Positions 33,670-42,831 of a DNA stretch of 64,000 nucleotides are shown here, piece by piece. The notes beneath the pieces were generated by a model that was given only the letters and a program-made list of their open reading frames with translations, had not been told where the DNA came from and ran no database searches. The position numbers were made by a program, and so were the translations under genes. The DNA lies in contig CP119308.1 of the NCBI GenBank assembly GCA_029203165.1, forward strand, positions 1,240,001 through 1,304,000. Reading direction: 5' to 3'. This DNA is from Candidatus Microbacterium colombiense (lineage in GTDB: Bacteria > Actinomycetota > Actinomycetes > Actinomycetales > Microbacteriaceae). Every line of letters starts with the position of its first letter. Within the stretch, counting starts at the first letter, position 1.

Positions 33670-34758
33670 TCAGAGGGCCAGGCGAAAGGGTGCGGCGGCG
33701 CGGGCCGAGGGGTCGACGGCGAGGTCGGCCAGCTCGGCGCCGATCCCGGTCGCGAACTTGAAACCGTGGCCGGAGAACCCGGCGCCGACGACGATGTGCC
33801 CCCGTCGGTCGAGTACGAACGTGCCGTCGGACGTCGAGGTGTAGGTGCAGCTGATCGGGGCGGCCGTGGTGGCGTCGAGCCCCGGCATCCACTCGCGTAC
33901 GTAGTCGGCGAGCTCGCTCTGCCGCGTCGGCAGATGAGGGCGGGCGTCAGGATCCACCGGGTCGCCGACCCCGTGGAAGCCGACTTTCACGCCTTCGCCC
34001 GGCGTCGGCATCCCGTACACCGCGGCCGGATACGCGCCGGGGTCGACGTAGTGGTTGAACGACGGCCACGCGGCATCGGAGCGCGGCTGAAAATGCGCGG
34101 GCGTCTCCTCGGTCACGGTGAGCATCGGCAGTCCGAACCGGCTGAGGAGCGCGCCCGTCCACGCGCCCGCCGTCACGACGACCGTGTCCGCCTTCAGGCG
34201 CGAGCCGTCGGTGAGGGCGAGCACAGCGCCGTCGGAGTCCTCACCGATGTGCGCGACCGGCGTGTTCCAGCGCACCTCGCCGCCACCCGAGGCGATCCGC
34301 CGCTCCAGTTCGCGCAGGGCGTCGGCGGCTCGCACGACTCCCGCATCCGACGACCACAGCACATCGTCGTCGAATCGCATACCGGGCCAGCGCCGCGTCG
34401 CGTCGGCCGGGGAGAGCATCTCCGCCGGGATCCCGCGGGCTGTGAGACCGTCGCGCACGCTCGTCAGGGTGCCTGAGCCGTGCGTGACCAGACCGTGCAG
34501 GCGCAGCAGCGGTGCGCCGTCGACCGAGCCCAGGGTGTTCCAACCCTCGCGCGCTCGGACGAGGAGGTCGAGGTAGTGCTCCTCGGTATAGGCATTGTTG
34601 AAGTTGCGCGTCGCGCCGTGCGAGGCGCCGTGGTGATGCCCCCGCTCGAAACGTTCCAGCACGACGGGACGCAGGCCCCGGCGGGTCAGCTCCCATGCCG
34701 TCGCCAACCCCATCGCGCCGCCGCCGACGACGGCGACCTCCACCGCATCCGCCTTCAT
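33670..34758 (-). CDS. Sarcosine oxidase-like FAD-dependent amine oxidase (SolA/MSOX family)
   Basis: A 362-residue flavoenzyme of the monomeric sarcosine oxidase / N-methyltryptophan oxidase family. VAVVGGGAMGLATAWEL at the N-terminus binds the FAD ADP moiety. GASHGATRNFNNAY follows. Cys304 in PISCTYTSTSD matches the cysteine that holds FAD covalently in sarcosine oxidase, and GFSGHGFKFATGIG is the conserved C-terminal motif. It should oxidise an N-methyl or secondary amine to aldehyde plus peroxide. The substrate is not predictable. ATG 34758 follows GGGAGGA by 3-4 nt. Confidence 0.88.
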   Translation of the reverse strand: MKADAVEVAVVGGGAMGLATAWELTRRGLRPVVLERFERGHHHGASHGATRNFNNAYTEEHYLDLLVRAREGWNTLGSVDGAPLLRLHGLVTHGSGTLTSVRDGLTARGIPAEMLSPADATRRWPGMRFDDDVLWSSDAGVVRAADALRELERRIASGGGEVRWNTPVAHIGEDSDGAVLALTDGSRLKADTVVVTAGAWTGALLSRFGLPMLTVTEETPAHFQPRSDAAWPSFNHYVDPGAYPAAVYGMPTPGEGVKVGFHGVGDPVDPDARPHLPTRQSELADYVREWMPGLDATTAAPISCTYTSTSDGTFVLDRRGHIVVGAGFSGHGFKFATGIGAELADLAVDPSARAAAPFRLAL

Positions 34759-34825
34759 GGATCCTCCCGGGTCGGGTCCAGTCTCCCAGCCATCGGCCGC
34801 CTCAGCTGCCGGGTAGGCTGGACGG

Positions 34826-35947
34826 GTGACCATGGACATCGAGCTCGGCCGAGGAAAGCGCGCACGACGTGCGTACACGTTCGACGACATCGCGGTGGTG
34901 CCCTCGCGGCGCACCCGCAACCCGGAGGACGTGTCGACCGCATGGACGATCGACGCCTTCGGCTTCGGAATCCCCGTGCTGGGCGCCCCGATGGACTCGG
35001 TCGTCAGCCCGCAGACGGCGATCATGCTGGGGCAGCTCGGAGGCCTGGGCGTGCTCGACCTCGAGGGGCTGTGGACGCGCTACGACAACCCGGAGCCGCT
35101 GCTGGCGGAGATCGCCGGACTCGACGACGACCGTGCGACCGTGCGCATGCAGGAGCTGTACTCGGAGCCGATCAAGGCCGAGCTCATCACGCAGCGCCTC
35201 GCCGAGATCCGCGAGGCCGGTGTCACCGTCGCCGGTTCCCTGACTCCGCAGCGCACCCAGGAGTTCTACGACACGGTGGCCGCCGCCGGAGTCGATCTCT
35301 TCGTGATCCGCGGCACCACGGTGTCGGCCGAGCACGTGTCGAGCGTGGCCGAGCCCCTCAACCTCAAGAAGTTCATCTACGACCTCGACGTGCCCGTCAT
35401 CGTCGGTGGTGCGGCGACCTACACCGCCGCTCTGCACCTGATGCGCACGGGCGCAGCGGGCGTGCTCGTCGGCTTCGGCGGCGGAGCGGCCTCGACCACA
35501 CGCGCCACTCTCGGCATCCACGCGCCGATGGCGACGGCCGTGTCGGACGTCGCAGCTGCGCGTCGCGACTACCTCGACGAGTCGGGCGGGCGCTACGTGC
35601 ACGTGATCGCCGACGGTGGGGTCGGCACGTCCGGTGACGTCGTGAAGGCGCTCGCGATGGGGGCCGACGCCGTGATGCTCGGAGTCGCGCTCGCGCGGGC
35701 GACCGATGCGCCCGGACGCGGGTTCCACTGGGGTCCCGAGGCGCACCACCCGAAGCTGCCCCGCGGCCGTCGGGTCAAGGTCGGCGGCATCGGCACGCTC
35801 GAGGAGATCCTCTACGGGCCTGCTCCCGTCGCCGACGGCACCGCGAACCTGATCGGTGCCCTGCGCAAGTCGATGGCGACCACCGGCTACTCCGACCTCA
35901 AGGAGTTCCAGCGGGTCGAGGTCGTGCTGGCCCCCTACGAGGCCTGA
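34826..35947 (+). CDS. guaB3: GuaB3 family IMP dehydrogenase-related protein
   Basis: A 373-residue TIM-barrel protein of the actinobacterial GuaB3 group. It has the IMPDH-like start YTFDDIAVVPSRRTRNPEDV, AGSLTPQ, GGRYVHVIADGGVGTSGDVVKALAMGADAVMLG (in pieces along the barrel) and the SMATTGYSDLKEFQ ending. It has no CBS domains. The loop that carries the catalytic Cys in true IMPDH (GSICTTR) reads GGGAASTTR, and the whole protein contains no cysteine, so classical Cys chemistry is impossible. GTG 34826 lies 6 nt after TAGGCT (34814-34819). Confidence 0.93.
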   Translation: MTMDIELGRGKRARRAYTFDDIAVVPSRRTRNPEDVSTAWTIDAFGFGIPVLGAPMDSVVSPQTAIMLGQLGGLGVLDLEGLWTRYDNPEPLLAEIAGLDDDRATVRMQELYSEPIKAELITQRLAEIREAGVTVAGSLTPQRTQEFYDTVAAAGVDLFVIRGTTVSAEHVSSVAEPLNLKKFIYDLDVPVIVGGAATYTAALHLMRTGAAGVLVGFGGGAASTTRATLGIHAPMATAVSDVAAARRDYLDESGGRYVHVIADGGVGTSGDVVKALAMGADAVMLGVALARATDAPGRGFHWGPEAHHPKLPRGRRVKVGGIGTLEEILYGPAPVADGTANLIGALRKSMATTGYSDLKEFQRVEVVLAPYEA

Positions 35948-35963
35948 ACGCGCCCGCATCACC

Positions 35964-36761
35964 GTGACCACTCCTTCGCTCTTCCCGCCGACTCTCCGTG
36001 AGGTGATGCTGCGGCGCAAGTGGATGGGCGTGCTGCTGCTGTGCCTGATCGTCGCCGGCGTGTTCGCGTGGTTGGGGCAGTGGCAGCTGGAGCGGGCGAT
36101 CGAGACCGATCCCCCGCCGCCGGGTATCACCGAGCAGGTCTCGCCGCTCGATGAGGTGCTGCAGCCGGGGGAGTATCTCGCCGAGCCGCTCGTCGGCCAG
36201 CGGGTCGAAGCGACCGGCACCTGGGTCGCCGACGACTTCCTGGTGGTGTCGCATCGGTTCAACGGCGGCATCGAGGGATTCTGGGTCACCGGCCAGCTCC
36301 GGGTGGCCGAACGAACGTCGATCGCCGTCGCGATCGGCTGGGCGCCGGACCGGGAGAGCGCGGATGCCGCTGCCGAGCGGTTGAATGCGGAGACCGATGC
36401 CGAGGCTGTGGAGATCAGCGGGCGGCTGATCTCCGACGAGGGGCCCGGCGTGCCTCCTGCCACCGATCCGCAGCGCATGGATCGAATGTCGACTGCTGCC
36501 CTCCTGAGCCGCTGGCATGACGTCGCCGAGCTCGACGTGTACCGCCCGTATCTCGCGTCGTCGACCGCGCTCGCGGGCCTCGACGACATCGACTCCCCGG
36601 CGCCGGCAGAGCTCTCGCCGGTCAACTGGCTGAACGTGTTCTATGCGGTCGAGTGGGCCATCTTCGCCGGGTTCGCGTTCTACCTCTGGTACCGCCTCGC
36701 GAAGGATGCCTGGGAGCGCGAGGTCGAGGAGTTCGAAGACGCAGAGGCCGCAGCCGTCTGA
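35964..36761 (+). CDS. SURF1 family cytochrome oxidase biogenesis protein
   Basis: A 265-residue membrane protein with SURF1 topology: an N-terminal helix (about 18-38, ending in FAWLGQWQLERA), a large extracytoplasmic domain (LVGQRVEATGTWV, VAIGWAP) and a C-terminal helix (about 222-243, FYAVEWAIFAGFAFYLWYR). SURF1 proteins assist haem-copper oxidase assembly. The tail after the second helix is strongly acidic. GTG 35964 follows the guaB3 stop by 16 nt, so it may be co-transcribed. Confidence 0.88.
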   Translation: MTTPSLFPPTLREVMLRRKWMGVLLLCLIVAGVFAWLGQWQLERAIETDPPPPGITEQVSPLDEVLQPGEYLAEPLVGQRVEATGTWVADDFLVVSHRFNGGIEGFWVTGQLRVAERTSIAVAIGWAPDRESADAAAERLNAETDAEAVEISGRLISDEGPGVPPATDPQRMDRMSTAALLSRWHDVAELDVYRPYLASSTALAGLDDIDSPAPAELSPVNWLNVFYAVEWAIFAGFAFYLWYRLAKDAWEREVEEFEDAEAAAV

Positions 36762-36812
36762 CGGATTTGCCCGCTGATCTGCGGTGATTTATTCGGCTGT
36801 TCGCGCCAGCCG

Positions 36813-36845
36813 CATCGGTGAGCACTCGGTGACCAATCGGCAAAC
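36813..36845 (-). promoter_or_regulatory. Three tandem 11-bp PHO-box-like repeats
   Basis: Read on the minus strand, three consecutive 11-mers carry GTTTGCC, GGTCACC and GCTCACC, each followed by GA and two further bases. Two of them match the actinobacterial PhoP repeat GTTCACC at six of seven bases, with the correct 11-bp period. They end 5 bp upstream of a -35 box, the place for an activator. The downstream gene is a secreted nuclease/5'-nucleotidase, a typical phosphate-starvation product. Confidence 0.65.
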
Positions 36846-36849
36846 ACCA

Positions 36850-36878
36850 TTGAGGATGTCGGATCCCCTCCGTATGCT
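36850..36878 (+). promoter_or_regulatory. Promoter of the secreted nuclease/nucleotidase gene
   Basis: TTGAGG at 36850-36855 and TATGCT at 36873-36878, spacer 17 nt. Transcription would start near 36885, leaving a leader of about 83 nt. The PHO-box-like repeats abut the -35 box. Confidence 0.65.
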
Positions 36879-36967
36879 CGCAACATGTGCGCGCGCTGGG
36901 AGACCCCCCTGTGCGTCGTGACAGATTCCCCAGAGAAGTCACACAACCGATCGAGGAGACAGCACCG

Positions 36968-39900
36968 ATGATGTCCGCCCCACTCGATGAGAACCCCCAG
37001 GTTCCCGTCTCGCACCGCATGAACAGGGGGCGCATCGGCGCCCTCGCCGTGACCTGCGTCGCAGCCTTGAGCTTCGGCTCGCTGACGGCCGTGCCCGCCT
37101 TCGCCGATCCTTCGGGCTCGGGCCTCGTGATCAATGAGGCATACCTGTCGGGAGGCAGCGCCGGCGCCGCGTTCACGAACAAGTTCGTCGAGCTCTACAA
37201 CCCGACGACGGCCCCGATCACGCTCGACGGCATGTCGCTGCAGTACCGTTCGGCGGCCGGCACCGGCAACTTCAACGGCGTCGCCGCCCTCACCGGCGTC
37301 GTACCGGCCGGTGGACACTATCTGGTGCAGGGCAACAGCAACGGCACCAACGGAGCGGCATTGCCGACTCCGGATGCCGTGACCACGCTCACCCCCAGTG
37401 GCACGACGGGCACACTCGCCCTCGTCGAGGGCACTGCGGCAGTCGCTCTGACCCCCGGCTCGGTGGTCGGCGCCGACGGCGTGATCGACCTCCTCGGCTA
37501 CGGCACCTCGAACACGTTCGAGGGCGCGGCGGCCACGGCTCCGGCCGGCAACACCGACGTCAAGTCGCTGAACCGCGCGAACGGTGCTGACACCGACAAC
37601 AACAAGGCGGACTTCTCGCTGTCGGCCACGATCACCCCGCAGAACTCCGGCGGCACGGACCCCGGCACCGACCCGGGCACCGACCCGGGTACCGAGCCCA
37701 CGCTCGCGACGATCGCCGAGGTGCAGGGCACGACCGATGTCTCTCCGCTCAACGGCAAGACCGTCACCGTGCAGGGCGTCGTCACCGGTGACTACCGCAC
37801 CGGCGGCTACAAGGGAATCGCGATCCAGACCCAGGGTTCGGGTGGCGCGACCGATGCGACTCCCGGTGCATCCGACGGCGTCTTCGTCTACCTGAACGCT
37901 CTCGCCCCGACTCTGGCGATCGGAGACCTCGTCTCCGTCACCGGCACCGTGAGCGAGTACTTCGGCCAGACGCAGATCAACCCCGCCACCCTCAGCGGCG
38001 TCACCGTGGTGACGGCCGGCGTCGGTGTTCCCGAGGTCACCCCTCTCCCCGACACCGTCGTGGGCGGCGACCGCGAGCAGTACGAGAACATGCTCGTCGC
38101 GCCCTCCGGCACCTACACGCTCGCCTCCAGCCACCAGCTGTTCAACTTCGGAACGCTGTGGTTGAACCCGGGCGACCTCAACGTCAAGAGCACCGAGACC
38201 ACTCGCCCCGGCGCCGATGCGGCAGCGATCGCAGCGGCCAACCGCGCCGACCGCATCCTGCTCGACGACGGGTGGTCCGTGCAGATCAACAACTCCACCC
38301 ACACGGGTGAGCAGCCGTACTTCACCGAGGACGCCGTCGTGCGCAACGGTGACACGGTCGAGTTCAGTGACAGCGGCTACATCCTGCAGTGGGGCTTCGA
38401 CGACTGGCGTCTGCAGCCGACCGTGCCCATCGACGATGCGTCGCCGGCAGACCTCAAGGTCGGATTCACCGCCGACAACCCCCGCTCGTCGTCCGCCCCC
38501 GAGGTCGGCGGCGACGCGCAGGTCGCGTCGTTCAACGTCTACAACTACTTCACGACGTTGAAGTCCGAGAACGCCGATGCCCGCGGCGCGGCGAATGCCG
38601 CGCAGTTCGCGATCCAGAAGTCCAAGATCGTCGCGGCGATCAACGGCCTGGATGCCGAGATCGTCTCGCTCATGGAGATCGAGAACTCGGTGAAGCTCGG
38701 CAAGCCGATCGACACCGCTCTCGCCGACCTGGTCGACGGGCTCAACGACGACGCCGGGAGCGACGTGTGGGCGTACGTGCCCACACCCGATGCGCTGAAC
38801 GACGCGGCGACGACCGACTACATCACGAACGCGATCATCTACAAGAAGGATGCGGTGTCGCCGGTCGGTGACAGCGCGACCGTCACGGATGAGACGGTCT
38901 GGGGCAACGCCCGCGAGCCGATCGCCCAGGCGTTCGACATCGACGGCCGCATCGTCACGGTCGTGGCGAACCACCTGAAGTCGAAGTCGCCGCCCGCGAA
39001 CGCGGGTGCGGAGCCGGCTGACGGGCAGGGGTTCTTCAACGCGGACCGCGTGGCACAGGCGAACGCGATCCTGGCCTTCACCGACGAGCTCGAAGACGCC
39101 AGCGGCAGCAGCGACATGCTGCTCATCGGCGACTTCAACGCCTACGGCAAGGAAGACCCGATCGACGTGTTCACCTCGAACGGGTGGAGCGATCTCGTCG
39201 CAGACAAGACCGACGGTCAGTACACCTACACGTTCGACGGAGAGCTCGGTTCGCTCGATCACGTGATCGCCTCGCCGTCGCTGGCGACGTCGATCACGGG
39301 TGCCGGCGTCTGGGGGATCAACTCCCCGGAGTGGAGCGACCGCGGCTACGCGTTCGGCGCGACCGAGTCGGGAACGCCCTTCCGCTCCAGTGACCACGAC
39401 CCGATCATCGTCGGCGTCTCGTCGGAGATCCCTCCGGTGAGCATCGACGTGGTCACCGTGAACGACTTCCACGGCCGGATCGAAGCCGACGGGGCAGCCG
39501 CAGGAGCAGCCGTTCTGGCCGGTGCCGTGAAGCAGTTCCGTGACGAGAACCCGAACACGATCTTCGCCGGCGCCGGCGACCTGATCGGTGCCTCGACGTT
39601 CACCTCGTTCATCAACGATGACAACCCGACGATCGACGCGCTGAACGCCGCAGGGCTCGATGTGAGCGCCGCCGGCAACCACGAGTTCGATCAGGGCTGG
39701 GAAGACCTTCGGGACCGTGTGCAGGAGCGCGCGGACTGGGAGTACATCTCCTCGAACGTGTTCCTCACCGAGACGGGCGAGCCTGCGCTCGCGCCGGCCT
39801 GGGTCAAGGAGCTCGACGGCGTGAAGGTCGGCTTCATCGGTGCGGTCACCGAAGATCTCGATTCGCTCGTCTCTCCGGAGGGCATCAAGGATCTCGAGGT

Positions 39901-41599
39901 GCGCAGCATCGTCGACTCCGTGAACGCGGTGGCCGACGACCTGCGCGACGGCGACGCCTCCAACGGTGAGGCCGACGTCATCATCCTGCTGGTCCACGAG
40001 GGTGCCGCGAGTGTCGAGCTGTCGAGCATCACGAAGGACTCGCCCCTGGGTGAGATCGTCTACGGTGTCGACGACGATGTGGATGCGATCGTCTCCGCAC
40101 ACACCCACCTCGCCTACAACCACGTGATCGACGGACGTCCGGTCGTCTCGGCCGGCCAGTACGGCGAGAACCTGGGTCTGATGAACCTGCAGGTCGACCC
40201 GAAGACGAAGGACCTGATCTCGATCACCAACGAGATCAAGCCCCTCACGGCCGCAGGCAAGCCGCTGTACCCGGCGGTGCCGGAGGTCGCGGAGATCGTC
40301 GCCAAGGCGAAGGCCGAGGCCGACGTGCTCGGTGCGATCAAGGTCGGAGACATCACGGCCGACTTCAACCGTGCTCGCCAGAGCGACGGCAAGACGGAGA
40401 ACCGCGGTGGCGAGTCCACGATCGGCAACTTCGTGGCCGACGTGCAGAAGTGGTCGACGGATGCCGACATCGCACTGATGAACCCGGGCGGGATCCGCGC
40501 GAACCTGACGTACGCGTCGTCGAACGCCTCCGACCCCGACGGCAACGTCACCTACCGCGAGGCGGCGACGGTGCAACCGTTCGCCAACACTCTCGTGACG
40601 CTGACGCTCACCGGCGCTCAGCTGAAGGGTGTGCTCGAAGAGCAGTGGCAGCCGGCCGGTTCGGCGCGTCCGTTCCTCAAGCTCGGCGTCTCGGAGGGTC
40701 TGGTGTACACCTACGACCCGGCCGCGGCAGCGGGCTCTCACATCACGTCGATCACTCTCGACGGAGTGGCCATCGATCCGGCGGCAAATTACACGGTCGC
40801 AGCCAACTCGTTCCTCGCCGCCGGTGGAGACAACTTCTTCACCTTCAAGGACGGCACGGGCAAGCGTGACACCGGAAAGATCGACCTGCAGTCGATGGTG
40901 GACTGGTTCGACGCGAACAAGACCGCAGAGCCGGACTACGCGCAGCGTGCCGTCGGCGTCTCGGTCAGCGCCGCGGACGCCGACGGCTACCGCGCCGGCG
41001 ACCAGGTGACGGTCACGCTCTCCTCGCTGGCGTTCAGTGCCGGCGAGCCTGCCCCGGGTCAGGTGACGCTCTCGCTGGGCGGCACACAGCTCGCGGCGGG
41101 AGCGGTCGATCCGGCGGTCGTGGACACCACCGACGAAGGTGGGCGCGCGAGCCTCACCTTCACGGTTCCGTCCGGTGTCTTCGGGGATCAGCAGCTCACG
41201 GTCGCCGTGGCAGGGACGGGCACCTCGGTGCAGGTTCCGATCACCTTCGCCGGCGAAGAGGCGTTCGCGGGCACGATCGAGCTCGGCTCCTCGAAGGTGA
41301 CGGCGGGCAAGACCCTGAAGGTCACCGGAAAGGGCTACGTGGCGGGCGAGACCGTGACGATCGAGCTCCAGGCCAAGAAGGGTAAGCCGGTCGAGGTCGG
41401 CACCGTCACGGTGCGCGCGGACGGCACGTTCTCGACCACGGTCACCGTGCCGAAGAGCGCCCCTTCGGGCAAGTACACCGTGTCCGCGGTTCAGGCCGAT
41501 GGGGATGCGGCGACCGCCACGGTCACCGTGAACCGCCCCGGCGGCATCCTGGGAGCCATCCTCGACTGGCTCTGGGAGCTGCTGAGCAGATGGTTCTGA
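36968..41599 (+). CDS. Secreted ExeM/NucH-type nuclease and 5'-nucleotidase fusion with lamin-tail domain
   Basis: 1543 residues. A signal peptide ends AFA (about residue 46). A lamin-tail domain occupies about 54-215, an OB-like domain 244-500, and an endonuclease/exonuclease/phosphatase domain 517-815 (FNVYNYF, DFNAYGKEDP, SDHDP). A calcineurin-like 5'-nucleotidase domain follows from 824 (NDFHGR, GAGDLIG, GNHEFD), with its C-terminal nucleotide-binding domain at 1125-1330, two Ig-like modules, and a hydrophobic end (ILGAILDWLWELL). It should degrade extracellular DNA or RNA and dephosphorylate the nucleotides. There is no LPxTG-type signal, so how it is retained, if at all, is unclear. GAGGAG precedes the start. 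PHO-box-like repeats precede the promoter. Confidence 0.9.
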   Translation: MMSAPLDENPQVPVSHRMNRGRIGALAVTCVAALSFGSLTAVPAFADPSGSGLVINEAYLSGGSAGAAFTNKFVELYNPTTAPITLDGMSLQYRSAAGTGNFNGVAALTGVVPAGGHYLVQGNSNGTNGAALPTPDAVTTLTPSGTTGTLALVEGTAAVALTPGSVVGADGVIDLLGYGTSNTFEGAAATAPAGNTDVKSLNRANGADTDNNKADFSLSATITPQNSGGTDPGTDPGTDPGTEPTLATIAEVQGTTDVSPLNGKTVTVQGVVTGDYRTGGYKGIAIQTQGSGGATDATPGASDGVFVYLNALAPTLAIGDLVSVTGTVSEYFGQTQINPATLSGVTVVTAGVGVPEVTPLPDTVVGGDREQYENMLVAPSGTYTLASSHQLFNFGTLWLNPGDLNVKSTETTRPGADAAAIAAANRADRILLDDGWSVQINNSTHTGEQPYFTEDAVVRNGDTVEFSDSGYILQWGFDDWRLQPTVPIDDASPADLKVGFTADNPRSSSAPEVGGDAQVASFNVYNYFTTLKSENADARGAANAAQFAIQKSKIVAAINGLDAEIVSLMEIENSVKLGKPIDTALADLVDGLNDDAGSDVWAYVPTPDALNDAATTDYITNAIIYKKDAVSPVGDSATVTDETVWGNAREPIAQAFDIDGRIVTVVANHLKSKSPPANAGAEPADGQGFFNADRVAQANAILAFTDELEDASGSSDMLLIGDFNAYGKEDPIDVFTSNGWSDLVADKTDGQYTYTFDGELGSLDHVIASPSLATSITGAGVWGINSPEWSDRGYAFGATESGTPFRSSDHDPIIVGVSSEIPPVSIDVVTVNDFHGRIEADGAAAGAAVLAGAVKQFRDENPNTIFAGAGDLIGASTFTSFINDDNPTIDALNAAGLDVSAAGNHEFDQGWEDLRDRVQERADWEYISSNVFLTETGEPALAPAWVKELDGVKVGFIGAVTEDLDSLVSPEGIKDLEVRSIVDSVNAVADDLRDGDASNGEADVIILLVHEGAASVELSSITKDSPLGEIVYGVDDDVDAIVSAHTHLAYNHVIDGRPVVSAGQYGENLGLMNLQVDPKTKDLISITNEIKPLTAAGKPLYPAVPEVAEIVAKAKAEADVLGAIKVGDITADFNRARQSDGKTENRGGESTIGNFVADVQKWSTDADIALMNPGGIRANLTYASSNASDPDGNVTYREAATVQPFANTLVTLTLTGAQLKGVLEEQWQPAGSARPFLKLGVSEGLVYTYDPAAAAGSHITSITLDGVAIDPAANYTVAANSFLAAGGDNFFTFKDGTGKRDTGKIDLQSMVDWFDANKTAEPDYAQRAVGVSVSAADADGYRAGDQVTVTLSSLAFSAGEPAPGQVTLSLGGTQLAAGAVDPAVVDTTDEGGRASLTFTVPSGVFGDQQLTVAVAGTGTSVQVPITFAGEEAFAGTIELGSSKVTAGKTLKVTGKGYVAGETVTIELQAKKGKPVEVGTVTVRADGTFSTTVTVPKSAPSGKYTVSAVQADGDAATATVTVNRPGGILGAILDWLWELLSRWF

Positions 41600-41622
41600 T
41601 CCCGTAGTCGGGTGACAGAGAC

Positions 41623-41654
41623 GGAGGCCGTCGGGAGCGATCCCGGCGGCCTCC
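41623..41654 (+). terminator. Terminator after the nuclease/nucleotidase gene
   Basis: 14-bp arms (41623-41636 and 41641-41654, one G-U pair) closed by a GCGA tetraloop, 23 nt after the stop. Confidence 0.88.
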
Positions 41655-41791
41655 GCTGTGCGTGACGCCGGTGCCCGAGTGCGACGCGGGCGACGCGGGT
41701 TCCTGCGCTCGGTCGGAGAACGGCGCTACCTCGGACGCACGGCGCCATTCCGTCCGAGAATGCGCAGATCTCCGACGTACCGCAGGCGATG

Positions 41792-42598
41792 CTACGGCGT
41801 GAGCACCTGCACGTCGGCCTGCGCCAGCGCGGCAGCGATCCGCGGAGGCGGGGGAGCGTCGGTGATGAGGTAGTCGGCGCGGTCGAGATGCGCGATCTGG
41901 GCGAAGAAGCGGCGCCCGAGCTTCGACGAGTCCGCGAGGATCGCGGTGCGTTCCGCGCGCTGCATCATCTCCGACATCATGGCGGCGTCGCCGAGGTTGG
42001 ATGCCGAATACCCGCCTTCGTCCACGGCTCCGACACCGATCAGGGCGAGGTCGCAACGGATGTCGACCTCGGGTCCTCCCGGCGTCATGGTGAAGGTCAC
42101 GGGTCCGGTGGTGGCCTGCGTGATCGATCGCACCGCGCCGCCGAAGACGTACAGATCGCGGAAGGCCGAGGGGGCGAGCTCTGCCGGGATGCGCAGGTTG
42201 TTCGTCGCGATCGTCAGTTCCTGATGATTGCGCAGCGCACGGGCGACGGCCAGCGTCGTCGTTCCGGCGTTGAGCATCACGACCGAGCCGTCTTCCACGA
42301 GTCCGGCGGCGAGGCGGGCGATGCGCTCCTTCTCCTCGGTCTGCACGCGCATGCGCACGTCGAGAGCGCGGTCCTTGAGGGGTCCACTCGCCGCGCTCAC
42401 CGCACCGCCGTGGGTGCGTACGAGCACACCCTCGCGGTCCAGCTGGTCGAGATCTCGTCGGATGGTGTCGATGGAGACGCCGAAATGTTCGGCGAGGTCA
42501 CTCACGGTGACCTGACCCGTCTGCTCGACGTACGAGGCGAGGTCGGCCTTCCTGCCTGCAGGGAGGCGACGTCGTTGTGCCGTGGCTGAAGCATCCAT
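41792..42598 (-). CDS. DeoR-family transcriptional regulator
   Basis: A 268-residue sugar-responsive repressor: N-terminal helix-turn-helix (VSDLAEHFGVSIDTIRRDLDQL, the DeoR signature region), VRTHGGAV, then a sugar-phosphate-binding domain with MLNAGTTTLAVARAL, LIGVGAVDEGGYS and LADSSKLGRRFFAQI. DeoR repressors release DNA when a phosphorylated sugar binds. It is divergent from a sugar ABC importer/aldolase/kinase operon and is the likely regulator of it. ATG 42598 is chosen at the family start. The longer frame reads through the intergenic region, and the Shine-Dalgarno sequence is weak. Confidence 0.9.
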   Translation of the reverse strand: MDASATAQRRRLPAGRKADLASYVEQTGQVTVSDLAEHFGVSIDTIRRDLDQLDREGVLVRTHGGAVSAASGPLKDRALDVRMRVQTEEKERIARLAAGLVEDGSVVMLNAGTTTLAVARALRNHQELTIATNNLRIPAELAPSAFRDLYVFGGAVRSITQATTGPVTFTMTPGGPEVDIRCDLALIGVGAVDEGGYSASNLGDAAMMSEMMQRAERTAILADSSKLGRRFFAQIAHLDRADYLITDAPPPPRIAAALAQADVQVLTP

Positions 42599-42630
42599 GC
42601 AGTCATCTTTAGCACACGAATACGCCCATC

Positions 42631-42667
42631 GCCGCATACATGCGCAGAAAGCCGCAAACACGCTCAG
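42631..42667. promoter_or_regulatory. Direct repeat in the deoR-sugar operon gap, candidate operator
   Basis: 42631-42647 and 42651-42667 match at 14 of 17 positions and start 20 bp apart, two helical turns. A looser CCGCATGAACAAGCA copy follows near 42776. Direct repeats of this spacing suit binding of the DeoR protein encoded alongside. Confidence 0.45.
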
Positions 42668-42736
42668 ATCATCCTGGATCGCCTCGATCGCCCGCCGTTC
42701 CGCAGAAGTCGTCGCCGAAATGATCCGATGTCGTGC

Positions 42737-42766
42737 TTGACGTTTCCGCAGATCTCGGCATAACAT
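42737..42766 (+). promoter_or_regulatory. Promoter of the sugar transport operon
   Basis: TTGACG at 42737-42742 and TAACAT at 42761-42766 with an 18-nt spacer. The start would be about 42773, giving a leader of about 60 nt that carries GAGGAG ahead of the ATG. Confidence 0.65.
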
Positions 42767-42831
42767 GGCTCAAAACCGCATGAACAAGCATTGAAGCGCG
42801 TGATGCGGCACGATCTCGAAGAGGAGAAGTG

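Noticed and set aside
36680..40741. A 1353-codon open frame antisense to the secreted nuclease/nucleotidase gene
   Set aside because: It is a high-GC shadow: the opposite strand encodes recognisable domains throughout, while this frame is only Arg/Val/Asp/Gly-rich low-complexity sequence with no domain.
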